This document shows, piece by piece, positions 26,530 to 35,013 of a stretch of 64,000 nucleotides of DNA. The DNA lies in the NCBI GenBank assembly GCA_050953425.1, contig JBMNMQ010000003.1, forward strand, positions 434,001 through 498,000. The letters are read 5' to 3'. The notes below the pieces were generated by a model that had not been told where the DNA came from, ran no database searches, and saw only the letters and a program-made list of their open reading frames with translations. The translations under genes and the position numbers were made by a program. Source of the stretch: RUG100 sp050953425. Lineage in GTDB: Bacteria > Bacillota > Clostridia > Peptostreptococcales > Anaerovoracaceae. Positions within the stretch are counted from its first letter, which is position 1, and each line of letters begins with the position of its first letter.

Positions 26530-27400
26530 GCAGGACGCGCCTGCCGGAAGAGCAGGCATGCCGGAAAAACCGGGCGCCCCGGCAGGGCCGGCCGGGACAG
26601 CGGCCGGAGCCTGGATTCGCCGGCTGCGGCGGGTGCTTGATGCGCTCTTTCCGGACAGCATCTACTGCCTCTGCTGCGGCAGCGTCATCGACAGCAGCCG
26701 CGCCTACTCGCTGTGCGATCACTGCATCGACAAGGTCGGCTGGGTGACGGAAGACGCCCGGACCTGCACTCGCTGCGGCAAACTCCTCGGGGAGAATTAC
26801 CTTTATGCGGACTGCCGCGACTGCCGCGACGTCGGCCGGGCGTTTGACCGCGGCTGGACCTGCGCCGGCTACGGCCTCTATGCGCGGGCGCTGATCATGG
26901 ATTTCAAGTACCGCGACCGTTCCTATATCGGCCGCCACCTCGGAACGGCTATGGCGGATCGCTTTGCGGCGGCGGGCGTTGTGCCGGATCTGGCAACCGT
27001 CGTGCCGGTACATGCCGACCGGCTGGAAGAACGCGGCTACAATCAGGCGGAACTGCTGGCACGCTGTGTGGCAGCGCGGCTGCGGGTGCCGCTGGAGGCA
27101 TCGCTGCTGCGGCGGCGCCGGGAAACGGCGCCGATGAAGGATCTCGACCGCTGGCAGCGGCGGCTCAACGTGCGCCGTGCCTTTGCACTCGCTCCCGGCA
27201 GAGCAAAAGATGTCGCCGACCGGCATCTGCTGCTGATCGATGACATCTTTACAACCGGAGCCACGCTCGATGCGTGCAGCCGCGTGCTCAAAGACGCGGG
27301 CGCGGCGCGCGTCGACGTGCTGACGTTTGCTGCCGGCGGCAATCTGCCGTCGGAGCGGGACACATCCCGCACACCGCTGCGGGCGCATATATGCCTTTGA
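26522..27400 (+). CDS. comFC: ComF family phosphoribosyltransferase-like protein
   Basis: A 292-residue ComFC homologue needed for DNA uptake in competent Firmicutes. An N-terminal zinc-finger region has paired cysteines (CLCCG, CDHC, CTRCG, CRDCRD). It is followed by a type I phosphoribosyltransferase domain with PPi/PRPP loop LLLIDDIFTTGATLDAC. RGYNQAELLA and RRRETAPMKDL are further family marks. About 30 extra Gly/Ala/Pro residues precede the conserved region. The ATG overlaps the upstream gene. No comFA lies next to it, which is common in Clostridia. Confidence 0.9.
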   Translation: MTEQDAPAGRAGMPEKPGAPAGPAGTAAGAWIRRLRRVLDALFPDSIYCLCCGSVIDSSRAYSLCDHCIDKVGWVTEDARTCTRCGKLLGENYLYADCRDCRDVGRAFDRGWTCAGYGLYARALIMDFKYRDRSYIGRHLGTAMADRFAAAGVVPDLATVVPVHADRLEERGYNQAELLARCVAARLRVPLEASLLRRRRETAPMKDLDRWQRRLNVRRAFALAPGRAKDVADRHLLLIDDIFTTGATLDACSRVLKDAGAARVDVLTFAAGGNLPSERDTSRTPLRAHICL

Positions 27401-27464
27401 GGTGAACGGGACCGGCGTTCTGCCGGTTCATCGCGGCAGGATCCCTGCCCGGCGTCCGGCGGTT

Positions 27465-27980
27465 TCAGCCCTTATTCCAGCTGACGCGTTCGTCAAAGGC
27501 CCTGCGGGAATTCTGCCTGACTTCGCCGGCCGGAACGCCGACCGGCACGATGGTGCGCACGGTCTTTTCCGGCGGCAGATTGAGCAGCTTGCCGATGCGC
27601 TTGAAATTATCGTCGGTCTTGGTGTCGCCGTCCATCCAGACGGCCGCGTATCCCAGCGCCGTGATGGCGAGCAGCATCGTCTCCGTGGCCGAGGCATAGT
27701 CCTCGATTTCAAAGCTGAGACCGTCGGCTTCTACATGCTCGGAAGCGACAACGAGGATCACCGGAGCGCTCTTGGTGGCCTCGGAGGGCATCCACTCGGA
27801 GATCTGCCGCCGCAGCTTCTCATCGGTGACGACGATGAAGCTCGTGGTCTGCAGGTTGTAGCCGGACGGGGCCTTGATGGCCGCATCCAGAATCCTGCGA
27901 AGGTCGGCTTCGGGAATCTGATCGGCGGTGTAGGGGCCGCGGTAGCTGCCGCGCCGGTTGACTGTTTCAAAGAAATCCAT
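27465..27980 (-). CDS. Nitroreductase family protein
   Basis: A 171-residue FMN-dependent oxidoreductase of the short nitroreductase type. The N-terminal signature is RRGSYRGPYTADQIPEADLRRIL, with KAPSGYNLQTTSFIVV for FMN contacts and TETMLLAITALGYAAVW in the dimer core. The C-terminus ends at ERVSWN, typical for the group. The substrate is unknown. The start is placed at 27980 (MDFFETVNRR) because AAAGGACG lies just upstream; an earlier in-frame start would begin inside the promoter-proximal leader. The gene is convergent with comFC and divergent from the raiA-type RNA. Confidence 0.88.
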   Translation of the reverse strand: MDFFETVNRRGSYRGPYTADQIPEADLRRILDAAIKAPSGYNLQTTSFIVVTDEKLRRQISEWMPSEATKSAPVILVVASEHVEADGLSFEIEDYASATETMLLAITALGYAAVWMDGDTKTDDNFKRIGKLLNLPPEKTVRTIVPVGVPAGEVRQNSRRAFDERVSWNKG

Positions 27981-28062
27981 AGGTACGTCCTTTCTGCGCT
28001 GTGCAAATATATAGGGTCTGTCCGTCCGCTGCATGCGAACGCACTATGTTGATAGCGTCTGC

Positions 28063-28090
28063 AGTATAACATATTCCGCGGTTTTGGCAA
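28063..28090 (-). promoter_or_regulatory. Promoter of the nitroreductase gene
   Basis: On the minus strand TTGCCA (28090-28085), a 16-bp spacer and TATACT (28068-28063). Confidence 0.6.
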
Positions 28091-28218
28091 TCCCCCGTTC
28101 CACCGGCTGCGAGGACGGCGCTCCGATTGGAAAGCCTGCCGTCTCGTGAAGTCTGTCGGCATGATGCGCGCGAAGCCGGAGAAGGAAAAGAAGGGCTGAG
28201 TGCCTGCCGAGGAACGAC

Positions 28219-28248
28219 TTGACAGTGTCGGCGCCGATGCGATACACT
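28219..28248 (+). promoter_or_regulatory. Promoter of the raiA-type RNA
   Basis: A perfect TTGACA (28219-28224), an 18-bp spacer and TACACT (28243-28248), with no coding sequence following. Confidence 0.65.
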
Positions 28249-28254
28249 GCAGAC

Positions 28255-28536
28255 AGCTGATGCCGGTGGCCGGCGGCTGTCGGTCTCATCGGATCCATCA
28301 GTGCATCGACATCGCGCGGGTCTGTGGTTGAAAGGCCAGGCCAGCTGCGGGCGAAGGGCCCCACGTAAGCCGCCGCAGAAAGACGACGGTGATCATGGCG
28401 CAGTTTAGAAGTAAGTCCTCCGGAAAATCCGGGCCAAGGCGAGTGTGGGGGCAAAGACCAGGTCAGCCGCGCGGTTGTTCCAAAGATCGTTTGACAGATC
28501 AATCCCGAAGAGCGAATCGGCTTTTCGGGATTTTTC
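28255..28536 (+). ncRNA. Structured noncoding RNA, probably the raiA motif
   Basis: About 280 nt between a strong promoter and a strong terminator, with no plausible protein. Its place, downstream of comFC and upstream of hpf/raiA in the same orientation, is the known place of the raiA-motif RNA in Firmicutes and Actinobacteria. Pairing supports a folded RNA: CTGCGG (28345-28350) with CCGCAG (28373-28378). In the loop of that stem CCCCAC (28359-28364) can pair with GTGGGG (28445-28450), forming a pseudoknot. A hairpin TCCGGA/TCCGGG lies at about 28418-28433. The terminator is AATCCCGAA (28501-28509) with TTCGGGATT (28524-28532), then a T run. The family call rests on context and fold, not on a covariance match. 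Confidence 0.65.
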
Positions 28537-28999
28537 AGCGGCAGCATTCGGCCCGCTCGATGTCCCGGGATGATTTATGCTGGCTGCCGGTTCGGGCTGC
28601 ACGATTGCCCTCGTCATCGATACAGCCCGGAGGCGGTACGGCTGTGACGCAGCAGCGGACCAACCGGCAGGATTCATCACGATTCATATTGATTTAGCAT
28701 TTTCGTTTTACTGTATTGCGAATATGTAGAGAAAATAAAATGGAACAGATGCGAACCGTATCATTCCGATTTCTCTTGACGAACAGGAATCCTCTTCCTG
28801 CGCGGACCCTGAGCGAGTGCTGCGAACTGTCTGGCAGAAGGAAGAGGGAGACACCTGCCGGCAGTGCGAATCGCCCGGAAAAGGGCGGCAAAAGACTCCG
28901 CATGACGATGGGCGGACACTGCTGCCGCAGGGGCGGGAGAGTCCGCGCAAAGCGGCGGAATGCGGTGATTCGGTGCGGCGGAATGTGACGAAACGGTTG
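28537..28999. other. Spacer between the RNA and hpf
   Basis: No convincing gene. A perfect 9-bp inverted repeat, CCTCTTCCT (28791-28799) and AGGAAGAGG (28839-28847), encloses about 39 bases and could fold in RNA, but no T run or promoter is tied to it. Confidence 0.4.
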
Positions 29000-29028
29000 T
29001 TGTATATTCAAACAGAACTTGCTATAAT
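29000..29028 (+). promoter_or_regulatory. Promoter of hpf
   Basis: TTGTAT (29000-29005), a 17-bp spacer and a perfect TATAAT (29023-29028). Confidence 0.65.
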
Positions 29029-29062
29029 TAATTAAATACATTCTGCAAAGGAGGACGATGAA

Positions 29063-29587
29063 ATGAAAGTCATCATCACAACAAAAAATGTCAAGGCAAG
29101 CGATTACCTGAAGGATACGATAGAAAAAAAGCTGAGCAAGCTTTCCAAATATTTTTCTGAAGACATCGGCGTCAACGTCATGCTGTCCGAAGAACGCGGC
29201 CGCAAGAAGATCGAGGCGACGATCAAGGCCAGAGGCGTGATCTTCCGCGCCGAGGACAAAGCCGATGATTTCCAGGAGGGCATCGACAATGTTGTCGAAA
29301 AGCTGTCCTCGCAGATGTCCCGCTTCAAGGGAAAACTGCAGAAAAAGCACAAGGGCCAGAAGGAATTCGTCTTTGAAGCCTGGCCGGAACCGGCGGAGCC
29401 GCAGGAGTTCGACGTCATCAAGACCAAAAAGTTTGAGCTCGAGCCGATGACCGTCGAGGAAGCGGTTCTGCAGATGGAGATGCTGGAACACAATTTCTTT
29501 GTTTTTCTGAATATGGAAACGGACAGTGTTAACGTTGTCTACCGCAGAAAGGATACCGGCTACGGCCTGCTGGAGACAACATACTGA
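29063..29587 (+). CDS. hpf: Ribosome hibernation promoting factor, long form
   Basis: A 174-residue protein. Residues 1 to about 100 are the ribosome-binding RaiA/HPF domain (MKVIITTKNVKASDYLKDTIEKKLSKLSKYF). Residues 115-174 are the C-terminal dimerisation domain (VIKTKKFELEPMTVEEAVLQME, then VVYRRKDTGYGLLE) that joins two 70S ribosomes into a 100S particle. AAAGGAGG precedes the ATG. It has its own promoter and a structured RNA upstream. cdaA begins 38 bp after its stop, so some read-through is likely. Confidence 0.96.
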   Translation: MKVIITTKNVKASDYLKDTIEKKLSKLSKYFSEDIGVNVMLSEERGRKKIEATIKARGVIFRAEDKADDFQEGIDNVVEKLSSQMSRFKGKLQKKHKGQKEFVFEAWPEPAEPQEFDVIKTKKFELEPMTVEEAVLQMEMLEHNFFVFLNMETDSVNVVYRRKDTGYGLLETTY

Positions 29588-29625
29588 GGCACGGCTGAAA
29601 GGGGCAGCCGGCAGGATCAGAAGGG

Positions 29626-30468
29626 ATGAACGAATTTTTTGGCAATTTGATGTCCGGAGTAGCGGTAACCGATATTCTGGACATCGCCATCGTCGCGTAC
29701 GCAACATATAAAGTACTGGGATTTATCAAACAGACGCGGGCAGAACAGCTGGTAAGAGGTCTGCTGATTTTGGTACTGGTAATGATCGTTGCCGGTCTGC
29801 TGCATCTGTATGCCACGTACTGGATTCTGCGCTCTACCCTGGCCGTCGGCGCGATTGCGCTGGTGATTGTCTTTCAGCCGGAACTGCGGCGCGGTCTCGA
29901 ACATATGGGACGCAGCAAGTTCCTCAATCCCGGGATGCGGCAGCTGGAGAAGAAAGAAGCCAGAAATTTCATCAATCAGTTCCTGCGCGGCATCGAGGAG
30001 GGCTCCGCTTCGCGGACCGGCATGCTGCTGGTGATCGAACGGGAAATCTCGCTCGAGGACATCGTTGAAACCGGCACCGTGGTCGACGCTGCCGTCACCG
30101 CGGAACTGCTGGGCAATATCTTCTATGAAGGGGCGCCGCTGCATGACGGCGCCGTCGTTATTCGCGGCACGCGCGTTTATGCGGCGGGCTGCGTGCTGCC
30201 TTTGACCGAGAATAAGTCCCTGCCGACCGAACTCGGCACGCGTCACCGCGCCGGCATCGGCATTACCGAAAAGTCGGATGCGCTGACGGTCATTGTGTCC
30301 GAAGAGACCGGCATTATCTCGATGGCGCAGGAAGGACATCTGGAGCGCTACTTGGAACGCAAAAATGTCGAAAAAGCACTTCTGGATATTTATCTGAAGA
30401 ATGAAAAACAGCCGTTTTTCGGCCACCGTTCCCGGCACGGCGGAGAAGGAGAGCGGGACGATGTTTAA
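29626..30468 (+). CDS. cdaA: Diadenylate cyclase CdaA
   Basis: A 280-residue membrane enzyme making cyclic di-AMP from two ATP. Three transmembrane helices lie in residues about 10-85. The DAC domain follows, with the catalytic motif APLHDGAVVI and the ATP-contacting GTRHRAGIG. The last 20 residues are basic and disordered. It overlaps ybbR by 8 bp. The order cdaA-ybbR-glmM-glmS is the standard Firmicutes arrangement linking c-di-AMP to cell-wall precursor synthesis. Confidence 0.96.
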   Translation: MNEFFGNLMSGVAVTDILDIAIVAYATYKVLGFIKQTRAEQLVRGLLILVLVMIVAGLLHLYATYWILRSTLAVGAIALVIVFQPELRRGLEHMGRSKFLNPGMRQLEKKEARNFINQFLRGIEEGSASRTGMLLVIEREISLEDIVETGTVVDAAVTAELLGNIFYEGAPLHDGAVVIRGTRVYAAGCVLPLTENKSLPTELGTRHRAGIGITEKSDALTVIVSEETGIISMAQEGHLERYLERKNVEKALLDIYLKNEKQPFFGHRSRHGGEGERDDV

Positions 30469-31381
30469 GAGCAGAAAACTCAACATCATTGTTTCTGTCG
30501 TCATCGCCGTTTTCCTCTGGGCGTATGTCGTCGGCGAAGTCAATCCCAAGACGACACATCGCTATTCGGACATTCCGATTGAATTTGTGCACAGCGGAAC
30601 GCTGATCGACAATGATCTGGCGCTGGTCGATCCCGGTCGCAGAACCGTGACGGTCACGCTGTCCGGGCGCCGTGCTGCGCTCTATCGCATCGATGCCGAG
30701 GATATCCGAGCCGTCGTCGATGTGGGGGACTGCAGCAAGGGGAAAAACAGACTGGATGTTTCGATCAAGGCCCCGAAAGACCTCGGTGTCAGCAGCGCTT
30801 CGCCGGCACACGTCAAGGTGCAGGTGAGCGATGCGGAAACGATGACTTTCAAGCCGAAAGCGGTCTTCGCCAATGTGGATAAGGGAAAGGAAGCCGGCAG
30901 CATCAGCATCGAGCCCGCATACGTTACGCTGTCCGGCAGCAGCAGTCAGCTGAAAAAAGTCAATCGGGTTCGAGCGCGCGTCAATGCCGCCAAGTTCACC
31001 AGGGGTTACGGCACCATCAGTGCCGATCCGGTGCCGGTCAATGCGGCAGGCACGGAGGTGGAGTATCTGAGGGCCTCTCCCGGAGCGGTCAGCGTCAGTG
31101 CTTCCATTTACGACGTCAAGACAGTGCCGCTGTCGGTCAAAGTGACGGGCAGTGCGGATTCTTCGGTGCGGGTGACAAAGAAGGATGTTCCGACCAGCAT
31201 GAAGATCCGCGGCGATGCCGATCTGCTCGCGGATGTGAACGAAATTGAGGCGGAACCGATTGATATCAGCGGCATAAAAAAGACCACTGAGTTTGAGGTG
31301 CAGCCTGTCCTCCCCGCCGACGTGGAGGCGGCCGACGACTCACAGCATCTGAAGGCGACGATACAGGTCGAAAAGAAGTAG
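30461..31381 (+). CDS. ybbR: YbbR domain protein CdaR, regulator of CdaA
   Basis: A 306-residue membrane-anchored protein. One N-terminal transmembrane helix (LNIIVSVVIAVFLWAYVVGEV) is followed by an extracellular part built of YbbR beta-repeats (VTVTLSGRRAALYRI, YVTLSGSSSQLKKV, VSASIYDVKTVPLSVKVTG). Homologues bind and modulate CdaA. The ATG at 30461 sits inside the cdaA stop region, giving translational coupling. The last residues are charged and end in VEKK. Confidence 0.93.
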   Translation: MFKSRKLNIIVSVVIAVFLWAYVVGEVNPKTTHRYSDIPIEFVHSGTLIDNDLALVDPGRRTVTVTLSGRRAALYRIDAEDIRAVVDVGDCSKGKNRLDVSIKAPKDLGVSSASPAHVKVQVSDAETMTFKPKAVFANVDKGKEAGSISIEPAYVTLSGSSSQLKKVNRVRARVNAAKFTRGYGTISADPVPVNAAGTEVEYLRASPGAVSVSASIYDVKTVPLSVKVTGSADSSVRVTKKDVPTSMKIRGDADLLADVNEIEAEPIDISGIKKTTEFEVQPVLPADVEAADDSQHLKATIQVEKK

Positions 31382-31474
31382 CACCGCCGGGCGGCGGTCC
31401 CTGCGGCTGTCTGCGGCAGAACGGCGCGGCGGAGCGGAGGAACTGTGCGGCAGTGCCGCAGCAATGCGATCGGC

Positions 31475-31520
31475 GCAGCAATACACAGTTAAGATTACAG
31501 ATAACGCAGCAATACACAGT
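31475..31520 (+). repeat. 15-bp direct repeat in the glmM leader
   Basis: GCAGCAATACACAGT occurs perfectly at 31475-31489 and again at 31506-31520, three helical turns apart (31 bp centre to centre), just before the glmM ribosome site. It may be a binding site or a chance duplication. Confidence 0.6.
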
Positions 31521-31538
31521 ACAGAGAGGGAAACGATT

Positions 31539-32891
31539 ATGGGCAGATTATTCGGGACAGACGGTGTCCGCGGTGTGGCCAACTCCGAACTGACACCGGA
31601 ACTGGCCTTTGCGCTGGGCAAAGCCGGCGCCTATGTCCTCAGTCAGAATAAAGAGAAACCGGTGTTTGTGACCGGAGCGGATACCCGCATTTCCGGCGAC
31701 ATGCTGGAGAACGCGCTCAGCGCCGGCATCCTGGCGGTGGGCGGCAATGTCATCAAAGCCGGCATCCTGCCGACGCCGGCGATCGCTTACCTGGTGCGGC
31801 AGTACAAGGCGGATGCCGGCGTGATGATTTCTGCCAGTCACAATCCCTTTGAATACAACGGCATCAAATTTTTCAACGGCCGCGGCTTCAAGCTCGACGA
31901 TGAGATCGAGGATCAGATTGAAGAAATCATCGTTCGCAATATCGACGTCAACAGCCACATCACCGGCGACCGTCTGGGCAAGCGCCTCGACGGGCAGGAA
32001 AACGCCGCCGATCTGTATACCCGCTTTCTCCTCGGGACGGCACCCGATCTGGATCTCCACGGTCTGCGCATCGTCCTCGACTGCGCCAACGGCGCTTCCT
32101 ACAAGATCGCGGAAAACGTTTACCGTGAACTCGGCGCCGAATTGATTCTGATCGGCAATGAACCCAACGGCTTCAATATCAATGATCACTGCGGCTCGAC
32201 ACATCCGCAGCAGTTGCAGCAGGCCGTCGTGGAGAACGACGCGTACATGGGCATGGCCTTTGACGGCGATGCCGATCGTCTGATCGCGGTCGACGATCGG
32301 GGCGGTCTCATCGACGGCGACCGCCTGATGTGCATCTGCGCCCGGCAGATGAAGGAGGAGGGGCGCCTGCCCGGCAGCAAGGTGACGGCGACAGTGATGA
32401 GCAACATCGGCCTGCATAAGTATATGCGCGAGATCGGCTGCAGTGTTGACGTCACGGCGGTCGGTGACCGCTACGTGCTCGAAAGCATGCTGCGCACCGG
32501 CTGCAGGATCGGCGGCGAGCAGTCCGGTCATATGATCTTTCTCGATCACACCACGACCGGTGACGGCATCCTCTCCTCGCTGCAGCTGCTGCGGGCTGTC
32601 ATCGACAGCGACCGCAGGCCGTCGGAGGTGGCCGCCGAGATCGAGATCTACCCGCAGGTACTGCGCAACGCCAAAGTGCAGAACAAGAACAAGCAGAAAT
32701 TCAAGGAAGACGAAGAGATTCAGCAGACCATCGCGCAGATGGAAGCCGACCTCTCCGGGGACGGCAGAATCCTGATCCGTCCATCCGGCACGGAGCCGCT
32801 GGTACGGGTCATGATCGAAGGCACCGACACTGTGAAGATCACGCGAATGGCGGAGGACATGGCGGAGATGCTGGAGGAAAAATTCGGCTGA
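31539..32891 (+). CDS. glmM: Phosphoglucosamine mutase
   Basis: A 450-residue enzyme turning glucosamine-6-phosphate into glucosamine-1-phosphate for peptidoglycan and wall-polymer precursors. It begins MGRLFGTDGVRGVAN. The phosphoserine loop is ISASHNPFEYNGIK near residue 100; the metal loop is AFDGDADR; the sugar-binding loop is GGEQSGH; and the phosphate-binding loop is RPSGTEPLVRVM. The start at 31539 matches the family N-terminus and follows a GAGAGGGAAA site. The 157-bp gap to ybbR carries a 15-bp direct repeat. Confidence 0.97.
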   Translation: MGRLFGTDGVRGVANSELTPELAFALGKAGAYVLSQNKEKPVFVTGADTRISGDMLENALSAGILAVGGNVIKAGILPTPAIAYLVRQYKADAGVMISASHNPFEYNGIKFFNGRGFKLDDEIEDQIEEIIVRNIDVNSHITGDRLGKRLDGQENAADLYTRFLLGTAPDLDLHGLRIVLDCANGASYKIAENVYRELGAELILIGNEPNGFNINDHCGSTHPQQLQQAVVENDAYMGMAFDGDADRLIAVDDRGGLIDGDRLMCICARQMKEEGRLPGSKVTATVMSNIGLHKYMREIGCSVDVTAVGDRYVLESMLRTGCRIGGEQSGHMIFLDHTTTGDGILSSLQLLRAVIDSDRRPSEVAAEIEIYPQVLRNAKVQNKNKQKFKEDEEIQQTIAQMEADLSGDGRILIRPSGTEPLVRVMIEGTDTVKITRMAEDMAEMLEEKFG

Positions 32892-33025
32892 GTCCGGCGG
32901 TCCCGCAGGCGGAGAGGCCGCGCGGCATCGCGGTGAGCAGATGCCGGCCGACTCCGCAGGGCCGAAATGAAGATGAATATTTGTCGTGAATTACAGAAAG
33001 AAAACATAGAAGGAGGAATACTGCC

Positions 33026-34858
33026 ATGTGCGGCATTGTAGGATATATCAGCGGCGAAAACAACGCCCGGGAAGTGATCGTGGACGGCCTCAGACGGCTG
33101 GAATACCGCGGTTACGACTCGGCCGGCATCGCCCTCAACATCGACGGCCGTCTGGCCGTGCGCAAGCACGTCGGCGAGCTGGCAAATCTGCAGAAAATCA
33201 TTCAGGACCCGGAGTTTGAATCCTCGGCGGGAATCGGACATACCCGCTGGGCGACGCACGGCGTGCCATCGGATCTCAATGCTCATCCGCATACCAATGA
33301 GGACGGAACCATTGCCGTGGTGCATAACGGCATCATCGAAAACTTTGTCGAGCTGCGGGAGATGCTGACTGAAGAACACGGCGTGCACTTTCGCTCCGAT
33401 ACAGATACCGAGGTCATCGCTCATTTAATCGGCCTCTACTATCGGGGCGACCTGCATCAGGCTGTCCGCCAGGCGGTCAGCCGGCTGCGCGGCACCTATG
33501 CGTTTGCCGTGATCTGCGCCGCCGAACCGGATCGGATCGTGGCGGTGCGAAAGGATGCACCCCTGGTCGCCGGCATCGGCGACGGCTGCAACTTCATCGC
33601 TTCCGATATCCCGGCCTTCCTCAGCTACGCCCGCCGCATCTATCTGATCGAGAACAACGAAACGCTGGTTGTCACCAGGGATCACATCGAGATCTACAAT
33701 GAAGCCGGGCACAAAGTGCAGCGTGAAGCGATGCACATCGACTGGGATGCGGACGCGGCGGAAAAGGGCGGCTACGAGCACTTTATGCTCAAAGAGATCT
33801 ACGAGCAGCCGACCGGTCTGGCGGAAACGCTCAACCGCCGTCTCGATGACGAAGGAAATATCAGGCTCGACGGCATTTCCCTGACCCGGGAAGATCTCGA
33901 CAGCTTCCGCAAGGTCAGCATCGTCGCCTGCGGCACCGCTTACCACGCCGGCCTTGTCGGCAAGCGCGTGATCGAGCAGTTTGCCCGCATTCCCGTTGAG
34001 GTCGAAGTGGCCAGCGAATACCGCTACAGCGATCCGTTCGCCGACGAGCACACGCTCTTCATCGCCGTCAGCCAGTCCGGCGAGACCCAGGACACGCTGG
34101 AGGCATTGCGCGAAGCCAGGCGCAAGGGCGCGCGCGTTCTCTCCATCGTCAATGTGGTCGGCAGTTCCGTGGCGCGGGAGTCCGACGACGTCTTCTATAC
34201 CTGGGCAGGACCGGAAATCGCTGTCGCCAGCACCAAGGCCTATACCACGCAGCTGATGTGCTTTTACCTGATCGCGCTCTATATGGGGCGCACCCGCGGC
34301 ACGCTCGAGGAGGAGCGCTATCGCAGGATCATCGACCAGCTGCGGCGGATGCCGGATCAGCTGGCGCATTTCCTCGAGGATGTCAGCGACATCGAAAAGA
34401 TGGCCAGGCGCTATTACCGCCGCAATGAAATGTTCTTCATCGGCCGCGGCCTCGACGCCGGCGTCGCCTACGAGGGTTCGCTGAAGATGAAGGAAATCTC
34501 CTATATCAATTCCTTCGCTATCGCCGCCGGCGAGCTCAAGCACGGCACCATTGCGCTGATCGAGGAGGGTACGCTGGTTGTGGCGCTGGCGACGCAGAAC
34601 CGGCTCTACGAAAAGACGCTTTCCAACATCGTCGAGATTCGCTCCCGCGGCGCCTACGTGATCGGCGTGGCGCAGGAGGGCAATCGCGAGATCGAAAAGC
34701 AGGCGGATCGGGTGATCTACATCCCCGACTGCCTCGATGAACTGACTCCGATCTTCGCCATTGTGCCGCTGCAGCTGTTCGCCTACTATGTGGCCAGAGA
34801 ACGCGGCTGCAACATCGACAAACCGCGCAATCTGGCCAAGTCGGTGACCGTAGAGTAG
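33026..34858 (+). CDS. glmS: Glutamine-fructose-6-phosphate aminotransferase (isomerizing)
   Basis: A 610-residue enzyme making glucosamine-6-phosphate from fructose-6-phosphate and glutamine. The N-terminal glutaminase starts at Cys2 (MCGIVGYISG) with GIGHTRWATHG and HNGIIEN. Two SIS isomerase domains follow (VACGTAYHAG, SQSGETQDTL, ASTKAYTTQ, FIGRG, ELKHGTIALI). The C-terminal KSVTVE is canonical. AGGAGGAAT precedes the ATG. The 134-bp gap after glmM is too short for, and does not resemble, a glmS ribozyme. Confidence 0.97.
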   Translation: MCGIVGYISGENNAREVIVDGLRRLEYRGYDSAGIALNIDGRLAVRKHVGELANLQKIIQDPEFESSAGIGHTRWATHGVPSDLNAHPHTNEDGTIAVVHNGIIENFVELREMLTEEHGVHFRSDTDTEVIAHLIGLYYRGDLHQAVRQAVSRLRGTYAFAVICAAEPDRIVAVRKDAPLVAGIGDGCNFIASDIPAFLSYARRIYLIENNETLVVTRDHIEIYNEAGHKVQREAMHIDWDADAAEKGGYEHFMLKEIYEQPTGLAETLNRRLDDEGNIRLDGISLTREDLDSFRKVSIVACGTAYHAGLVGKRVIEQFARIPVEVEVASEYRYSDPFADEHTLFIAVSQSGETQDTLEALREARRKGARVLSIVNVVGSSVARESDDVFYTWAGPEIAVASTKAYTTQLMCFYLIALYMGRTRGTLEEERYRRIIDQLRRMPDQLAHFLEDVSDIEKMARRYYRRNEMFFIGRGLDAGVAYEGSLKMKEISYINSFAIAAGELKHGTIALIEEGTLVVALATQNRLYEKTLSNIVEIRSRGAYVIGVAQEGNREIEKQADRVIYIPDCLDELTPIFAIVPLQLFAYYVARERGCNIDKPRNLAKSVTVE

Positions 34859-35013
34859 CGGAGCAGCGGCCGGCGCGATCCGTTCGACGGTCGGCAGCCG
34901 GCGCATGTACGGCGGCACGGCAGAACGGCAGCCAAGGCTGGCTGACGGGTGTGTGAGGGATGCCCGCATGCCTGCGGCGTCTGATCGGAATGACCGCCAA
35001 GGAGGCAGAATTG

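Noticed and set aside
32892..33025. Possible glmS ribozyme in front of glmS
   Set aside because: The gap is only 134 bp and lacks the ribozyme's conserved core and cleavage-site pattern.
34859..35013. Possible SAH riboswitch in front of ahcY
   Set aside because: No match to the conserved SAH aptamer pairing could be made by eye, and the ribosome site follows ordinary GC-rich sequence.
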